Below, in pieces: positions 59,229-64,000 of a DNA stretch of 64,000 nucleotides (position 1 is the stretch's first letter; every line of letters starts with the position of its first letter). The stretch is taken from assembly GCA_035566895.1 (NCBI GenBank), contig DATMQA010000074.1, forward strand, positions 4,562-68,561, written 5' to 3'. Source of the DNA: DATMQA01 sp035566895. Lineage in GTDB: Bacteria; Verrucomicrobiota; Verrucomicrobiia; Limisphaerales; UBA8199. The notes beneath the pieces are model-generated. The model did no database searches and had not been told where the DNA came from. It saw only the letters and a list, made by a program, of their open reading frames with translations. Position numbers and translations under genes: made by a program.

Positions 59229-61175
59229 ATGAACATCTGGCGCCCAAGTTTCACGGAGGCCCTGACAACGATTCCCCCTCTCCCCCCGGGAGAGGGCAGG
59301 GGTGAGGGGAACGAGATCTTCCTACGTTTGGCCCGCGTCCGCACTCGCTATTTGGCCACTCCCACTCTTCTTCTTTGCGTCTTCGCCTCTTCGCTGTTAA
59401 TTTCCTCCTCCCCGGCCCAGGAAAAAATCACCTACCAGGACCAAATCCTTCCACTCGTCGAAGCAAATTGCTCCAAGTGCCACAACCCCGACAAGAAAAA
59501 GGCCGACCTCGATCTCACCAGCTACCAGGGCGCGCTCAAAGGCAGCGGTTCGGGCCTGGTGGTCATCTCCGGCAACCCGGATGGCAGCAAATTGTGGAAG
59601 GCCCTCACCCATGCCGAAGACCCCACCATGCCTCCCAATCGGCCCAAACTGCCCGACAAAGATCTCGACCTGTTCAAAAAGTGGATTCTTGGCGGCTTGC
59701 TCGAAACGGCCGATGGCAAAGCTGTCGCTCCTTCCAATCCAGGCCTGGACCTTACGCTTAAACCTGATGCGCTCGACAAACCCGACGGCCCGCCCCCGAT
59801 GCCGAACGAGTTGCCGCTCGATCCGGTTGTCCACTCCGCTTGCGGCAATGCCATCACCGGCCTGGCTGCCAGCCCGTGGGCACCACTCATCGCCGTGGCC
59901 GGACAAAAACAGGTGCTCCTCTTTCACGCCGACACCCTCGAGTTGATCGGCCTTCTCCCTTTTACCGAAGGCGAACCGGTCGATTTGAAATTCAGTCATA
60001 GCGGCAAGTTACTGCTCGCCGGCGGCGGCCGCGGCGCCAAGTCCGGCCGGGTCATCGTCTGGGATGTGACCACCGGAGAGCACCTCATGACCTTGGGCGA
60101 TGAATACGACACCGTGCTCGCTGCTGACATCCGGCCCGATCAATCGCAGGTCGCCCTCGGCGGGCCCAGCCGTCTGGTGAAAATCTTCTCCACCAAAACC
60201 GGCGAGCTGCAGCACAAAATCAAAAAGCACACCGATTGGGTCACCGCCGTGGCCTTCAGTCCCAATGGCCAGCTCCTCGCCACCGCCGACCGCAACGGCG
60301 GTATCAGCCTCTGGGACCCTGACAGCGCCGAGGAACTCTTCACCCTGGCCGGACATAAATCCTTTGTCACCGCCCTGAGCTGGCGCCCGGATTCCAAATT
60401 GCTCGCGTCCTCCAGCGAGGACGGCACCGTTAAGCTTTGGGATGTGAAGGAAGGCAAGCAGGTCAAAAGTTGGACTGCCCATGGTTCCGGTACGCTTTGC
60501 GTCAGCTACGCCCCCGATGGCCGGCTCGTCAGTTGCGGCCGCGATAACGCCGTCGTTATTTGGGATGGCAATGGCAGCAAAAAGCGCTCCTTGGAGTTCA
60601 ATCTGCCGTTGCGGACCGCTTTCGACCACGAAGGCAAACGGGTCTTCGCCACCGACTTTGCCGGCCAGGTGGTAGTCTGGGACGATGCCGACGGCAAACG
60701 CCTCGGCGAATTGAACCCGAATCCCCTTCCCCTGGCGGACCAACTCGCCGCAGCAAAAACACATCTCAACGAAATCGCCACCAACTCTCCGGCCGCCGCC
60801 ACCGGCACCAACGCTGCCCTGGCCGAAGCCAAAGGGGTCGTCACCCGGCTTGAAGCGGAACAGCTTTTGGCAGACGCCTGGCGCTTGCGCGAAACCATCG
60901 CCGCGAAAAAGCGTGAGCAGGACAAAATTGCCGCTGCCATCGCGTCTAACACTGAGGCTCTCCAGCAAGCTCAAAAAGAACTCGCTTCGGCCCACGATAC
61001 CGCTGCCAAAACCCAGGCCCGAACCAAATCCAAATCGGCCAGGGCCGAAGTGGCCCGCAACCAACCTGTATTGAAGCGGCTCGCCGCCGAGCTGAAAACC
61101 AGCCAATCGCGCCTCGATCAACTCCTGCAGAAATACCACGCCACCGCCACCGCCGTGGCGGCGCTGTCTCATTAA
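59229..61175 (+). CDS. PSCyt1 cytochrome c with WD40 propeller
   Basis: About 648 residues from the ATG at 59229, though the first ~35 come from a REP unit and the true start may be a TTG nearer the signal peptide (TLLLCVFASSLLISSSPAQ). Residues ~60-165 are a PSCyt1 domain: DQILPLVEANCSKCH (CxxCH), DLDLTSYQGALKGSG, DPTMPPNRPKLP with a candidate Met ligand. Residues ~200-510 carry WD40 repeats (WVTAVAFSPNGQLLATADRN, FVTALSWRPDSKLLASSSED, KLWDV). The C-terminal ~130 residues are an Ala/Lys/Gln coiled coil. A periplasmic haem scaffold is likely, in series with the DUF1549 and DUF1501 proteins. Confidence 0.88.
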   Translation: MNIWRPSFTEALTTIPPLPPGEGRGEGNEIFLRLARVRTRYLATPTLLLCVFASSLLISSSPAQEKITYQDQILPLVEANCSKCHNPDKKKADLDLTSYQGALKGSGSGLVVISGNPDGSKLWKALTHAEDPTMPPNRPKLPDKDLDLFKKWILGGLLETADGKAVAPSNPGLDLTLKPDALDKPDGPPPMPNELPLDPVVHSACGNAITGLAASPWAPLIAVAGQKQVLLFHADTLELIGLLPFTEGEPVDLKFSHSGKLLLAGGGRGAKSGRVIVWDVTTGEHLMTLGDEYDTVLAADIRPDQSQVALGGPSRLVKIFSTKTGELQHKIKKHTDWVTAVAFSPNGQLLATADRNGGISLWDPDSAEELFTLAGHKSFVTALSWRPDSKLLASSSEDGTVKLWDVKEGKQVKSWTAHGSGTLCVSYAPDGRLVSCGRDNAVVIWDGNGSKKRSLEFNLPLRTAFDHEGKRVFATDFAGQVVVWDDADGKRLGELNPNPLPLADQLAAAKTHLNEIATNSPAAATGTNAALAEAKGVVTRLEAEQLLADAWRLRETIAAKKREQDKIAAAIASNTEALQQAQKELASAHDTAAKTQARTKSKSARAEVARNQPVLKRLAAELKTSQSRLDQLLQKYHATATAVAALSH

Positions 61176-61240
61176 CACCCAACTTTAGTTGGGTGTAGGG
61201 CGATCGGGGTATTCAGAAAACCGTTTCAACGGTTTCTCGG
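61175..61240. repeat. Double-hairpin repeat element, copy 2
   Basis: The first hairpin ACACCCAACT-TT-AGTTGGGTGT (61175-61196) begins at the stop of the WD40 gene. The second, AAACCGTT-TC-AACGGTTT, is at 61218-61235, followed by CTCG as in copy 1. The first hairpin lacks a T-run but could act as a weak terminator. Confidence 0.75.
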
Positions 61241-61334
61241 AGTTTGGTGAGAGCCGGCGCCCGACTGGAGCGACGCTCCTGAATTCGCTGCGTTGCCAGA
61301 CTCGGCCACAAATGTCATTTTCGTAATCAAATCT

Positions 61335-63080
61335 ATGAAGACGTTCCCACCAGCCATCCTGTTGCCCGTTTTGGTAGCCTCGTTCTGCGCCCCTCTTCGC
61401 GCCGCCGATGATTACCAACTCGGCCCTGACTCCCAACTGCAACCCGGTGTCCCCCACGGCAAGATCGAAAAGTTCACATTCGCCTCGAACAAAATTTTTC
61501 CCGGCACCGTCCGCGATTATTGGGTCTATGTCCCCGCCCAATACGATGCCGCCCGTCCTGCCTGCCTGATGGTCTTCCAGGATGGCGGCGGCTATGTCAC
61601 GACCAACGGCTCCTGGCGCGTGCCGATTGTCTTCGACAATCTCATCGCCAGAAAGGAAATGCCGGTCACCATCGGCCTCTTCATCAATCCCGGCGTGGTC
61701 CCTGCCGCTAATTCCAATGCCCTCCCCCGGTTCAACCGCAGCCTCGAATACGACGGCCTGGGCGACCATTACGTCCGCTTTCTACTCGAAGAGATTCTTC
61801 CTGAAGTCACCAAACGGTGGAATCTTGCGCCGGATGCCGGCAGCCGCGCCATCGCCGGCGCCAGCAGTGGCGCCATCTGCGCCTTTACTGCCGCCTGGGA
61901 GCGGCCTGATGCCTTTGGCCGCGTCCTCAGCACCATCGGCACCTACACCGGCCTGCGCGGTGGCAACAACTATCCCATCCTTATCCGCAAAACTGAACCA
62001 AAACCCATCCGTGTTTTTCTCCAGGACGGCAGCGGCGACCTGAATATCTACGGCGGCAACTGGTGGCTGGCCAACCAGGAAATGCTTTCCGCGCTGGAAT
62101 TCGCCGGCTACGAAGTCAACCACATCTGGGGCGACGGCGGCCACACCGGCAAGCAGGGTGCCTCCATCCTCCCCGACGCCTTGCGCTGGCTGTGGAAAGA
62201 TTACCCCGCGCCTGTCCGCGCCGGCACCGGTTCCAGGCAGCCTATCATGGACCTCCTGCTCCCCGGCGAAGGCTGGCACACGGTCGCTGGAGGCTTCAGG
62301 TTCACCGAAGGCCCGGCCGTCAACGCCAAAGGCGAAGTCTTCTTCACCGACATCCCCAACAATCGCATCCACAAAATCGGCCTGGATGGGAAGGTGAGCG
62401 TCTTCCTTGAAAACAGCGGGGGTGCCAATGGCATGATGTTCGGTCCGGATGGCCGTCTTTATGTGTGCCAAAATGGACGCAAACAGATTCTTGCCCTCGA
62501 TTCGGACGCAAAAGAGGCCGTGGTGGCCGAAGAAATCAGCTCCAACGATCTCTGCGTGGACCCGCACGGCAACATGTTTGTCAGTGACCCGCCACACCGG
62601 CAGGTTTGGCGCATCACGCCCACGGGGGAAAAGCGCGTCGTCGATACCGGCATCACCTTGCCCAATGGTGTTCGGTTTACGCCTGACCAAAGCCTGCTGC
62701 TCGTGGACGATACCCGCGGGCAATTCGTCTACTCCTTTCAAGTTCAGCCGGACGGCTCCCTAACCAATAAACAGGCCTATTTCCACCTCCATCTGCCCGA
62801 CGGCGCAGTTGAGAGCGGCGCCGACGGCATGGCGCTTGACACTCAGGGCCGCCTTTACGTCGCGACGCGCGTTGGCCTCCAGGTCTGCGACCAGGCCGGG
62901 CGGGTCACCGGCATTATCCCCAAACCCCAGGACCAGTGGCTCTCGAACGTGGTCTTCGGCGGACCTGGCTTCGACGAACTTTATGTCACGTGCGGTGACA
63001 AAGTTTTCAAGCGCAAGATCAAAGCCCGCGGCGTCCTCTCGTGGCAACCCCCGCTCAAGCCTGTTGCGCCGAAGCTTTGA
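61335..63080 (+). CDS. Esterase (enterochelin-esterase-like) fused to SMP-30/gluconolactonase
   Basis: About 581 residues from the ATG at 61335, with a signal peptide (AILLPVLVASFCAPLRAAD). Residues ~30-290 form a putative esterase D/Fes-like alpha/beta hydrolase: RDYWVYVPAQYDAARPACLM, the nucleophile in IAGASSGAICAF (Ser near 178), VFLQDGSGDLNIYGG with Asp and WGDGGHTGK with His. Residues ~300-575 are an SMP-30/gluconolactonase propeller: FRFTEGPAVNAKGEVFFTDI, NGMMFGPDGRLYVC, NDLCVDPHGNMFVSDP and GADGMALDTQGRLYVATR, including the acidic and Asn metal ligands. Such fusions are seen in planctomycete/verrucomicrobial polysaccharide degradation. Both domains appear intact; substrates are unknown. 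Confidence 0.9.
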   Translation: MKTFPPAILLPVLVASFCAPLRAADDYQLGPDSQLQPGVPHGKIEKFTFASNKIFPGTVRDYWVYVPAQYDAARPACLMVFQDGGGYVTTNGSWRVPIVFDNLIARKEMPVTIGLFINPGVVPAANSNALPRFNRSLEYDGLGDHYVRFLLEEILPEVTKRWNLAPDAGSRAIAGASSGAICAFTAAWERPDAFGRVLSTIGTYTGLRGGNNYPILIRKTEPKPIRVFLQDGSGDLNIYGGNWWLANQEMLSALEFAGYEVNHIWGDGGHTGKQGASILPDALRWLWKDYPAPVRAGTGSRQPIMDLLLPGEGWHTVAGGFRFTEGPAVNAKGEVFFTDIPNNRIHKIGLDGKVSVFLENSGGANGMMFGPDGRLYVCQNGRKQILALDSDAKEAVVAEEISSNDLCVDPHGNMFVSDPPHRQVWRITPTGEKRVVDTGITLPNGVRFTPDQSLLLVDDTRGQFVYSFQVQPDGSLTNKQAYFHLHLPDGAVESGADGMALDTQGRLYVATRVGLQVCDQAGRVTGIIPKPQDQWLSNVVFGGPGFDELYVTCGDKVFKRKIKARGVLSWQPPLKPVAPKL

Positions 63081-63105
63081 GGTCTTTGATAGCCTTGATT
63101 CGCGC

Positions 63106-63717
63106 CTAGTTGCCGGGCACAAGCTGCCGAACCACATGCCCTTCGGCGTCGAGGAAATCGAGACTTGCAGTTCCATCCGCTGTCACCTGCATTACGATGC
63201 GCTTTTTGCCGTTGCCATCCATCAGCGAGACAACCGATGCGCCGTCCTCCTTGCGTCCTACCCAGATTCGGTGGTTCTGGTCATTGACCGCAAGTCCCGC
63301 AAATTTATTGTCCTTATCGTCCACCCCGGCAAGCTGCACAATTTGCCTCCCTTGCCCGTATTTGTCGAAAGAAAGGCTGACGCCTGAGTTGACGATCTCG
63401 CCATTTCCAATTCGATGTCCGCCGAAGATCAACCCGCCATTTTCAGTTCCCTCGTCGTTGTAGAAAAGCATTCCTGCCTCCGGCCGGTCCACTTTGGGAA
63501 ATTCCTTGCCTTTGACGATGACTCCGGGCAGCCGCTCATGGTTGGCGATCACCATTCGCAAAGTCCCGTCCGGCTCGACCACATCGATTCGGTGGACTTG
63601 GATATGCTCGAAGTCCTCCTTGCGCTTCGACGTTGCGCCTGTCAGTAACAGGAGCACCAATATCGTGCTCAGAAGAGCGGAGTACCCAATCAAAACCTGC
63701 TGGACAGTTTGCTTCAT
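63106..63717 (-). CDS. Hypothetical membrane-anchored protein
   Basis: 203 residues with one N-terminal hydrophobic helix (GYSALLSTILVLLLLTGA, ~11-28) and no cleavage motif, so a membrane anchor is likely. The rest is beta-rich and charged: RIDVVEPDGTLRMVIANHER, GMLFYNDEGTENGGLIFGG, GVSLSFDKYGQGRQIVQLAG and LDAEGHVVRQL. The repeated strand-turn pattern around Asp/Gly suggests a beta-helix or sandwich. The family looks conserved but I cannot name it. It converges with the esterase-SMP-30 gene (25 bp apart). Upstream, 63718-63909 contains no feature I can support. Confidence 0.75.
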   Translation of the reverse strand: MKQTVQQVLIGYSALLSTILVLLLLTGATSKRKEDFEHIQVHRIDVVEPDGTLRMVIANHERLPGVIVKGKEFPKVDRPEAGMLFYNDEGTENGGLIFGGHRIGNGEIVNSGVSLSFDKYGQGRQIVQLAGVDDKDNKFAGLAVNDQNHRIWVGRKEDGASVVSLMDGNGKKRIVMQVTADGTASLDFLDAEGHVVRQLVPGN

Positions 63718-63909
63718 ATCACGACCTCTGGGTTATTCGTCTGCTTTTCGCATTGATCGGCACCTGTTGTGTGCTCACAGGCAATACCCAGAACCACGCC
63801 GAAAAGTTGTAAGTTTTTTTGGCCCGGCCGATTTTACTGGTGATTGGAATTGGGAAAGTGGGGAGATGTCCCGGCGGTAGTTGAAATTGAGATGGTTCTC
63901 AAATTTCAT

Positions 63910-64000
63910 CTAAGCGGCCTTTAGAATTGAGGTTGGTTCGAGCTTGCGCAAGACCTTTTCCAAGTCCTTTAACTGCTCACAGCCTTTAATGCGCCGGAAA
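63910..64000 (-). CDS. C-terminal tail of a leftward gene, possibly a transposase
   Basis: On the minus strand an open frame enters from beyond the window and ends at a TAG at 63910-63912. The visible 29 residues read FRRIKGCEQLKDLEKVLRKL and then a short Lys/Ala end. The basic, helical RRIKG...L..L pattern recalls the tails of some IS transposases, but 29 residues are too few to assign a family. Confidence 0.35.
   Translation of the reverse strand, partial: FRRIKGCEQLKDLEKVLRKLEPTSILKAA

Overview
The window (about 60% GC, densely coding) looks like a chromosomal segment of a Verrucomicrobiota bacterium, most likely the Limisphaerales/Pedosphaera side of the phylum. This rests on family content: two prepilin-type proteins with an H-X9-DG tail, DUF1501 and DUF1549/1553 proteins, PSCyt1-type cytochromes, DUF4159 and DUF4175 proteins, a MoxR-DUF58-VWA cluster, and secreted proteins with 'YTIQAS...FYRV' C-terminal modules. 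The assignment is inference; no rRNA or tRNA is visible.

Layout. 1-10.9 kb: cell envelope and sugar metabolism (GT2 glycosyltransferase end, prolyl oligopeptidase, amidase lipoprotein, NAD-dependent epimerase, prepilin-type protein, small basic Cys protein, GT-C/TPR membrane protein, galE, DedA). 11-16.1 kb: secreted Pro-rich protein, moeA, a PilB/GspE ATPase and its MshEN-domain partner. 16.5-21.9 kb: a 1475-residue glycogen debranching enzyme and a second prepilin-type protein.

22.0-28.4 kb is the most distinctive part. It is a six-gene leftward operon, mostly joined by 4-bp overlaps: cupredoxin, CusF-SCO1, eight-motif DmsE/MtrA-like multiheme cytochrome, PSCyt1 haem domain fused to a predicted outer-membrane beta-barrel, ECF sigma factor, and membrane anti-sigma-like protein. 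I read it as a candidate trans-envelope electron conduit that carries its own regulator.

28.9-35.3 kb: secreted alpha/beta hydrolase, small proteins and an AddA-like helicase-nuclease. 35.4-51.4 kb: a long rightward operon (TPR peptidase, DUF4159, MoxR, DUF58, BatA/VWA, DUF4175, VWA/GATase-like membrane protein, caspase-fold protein without a catalytic Cys). 51.6-52.1 kb: hicB with a frameshifted hicA. 52.3-63.1 kb: a planctomycete/verrucomicrobial set (Tat-exported DUF1501, PPC protein, DUF1549/1553 cytochrome, cytochrome-WD40 protein, esterase-SMP-30 fusion). The window ends in a hypothetical protein and the tail of a leftward gene.

Overlaid on everything is a heavy load of short interspersed repeats: degenerate heptanucleotide arrays often arranged as inverted pairs, REP-like palindromes, two double-hairpin elements with compensatory base changes, and MITE-like units with 12-bp inverted ends. 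Many lie inside genes or supply start codons and signal peptides, so several starts below are set downstream of the longest open frame.
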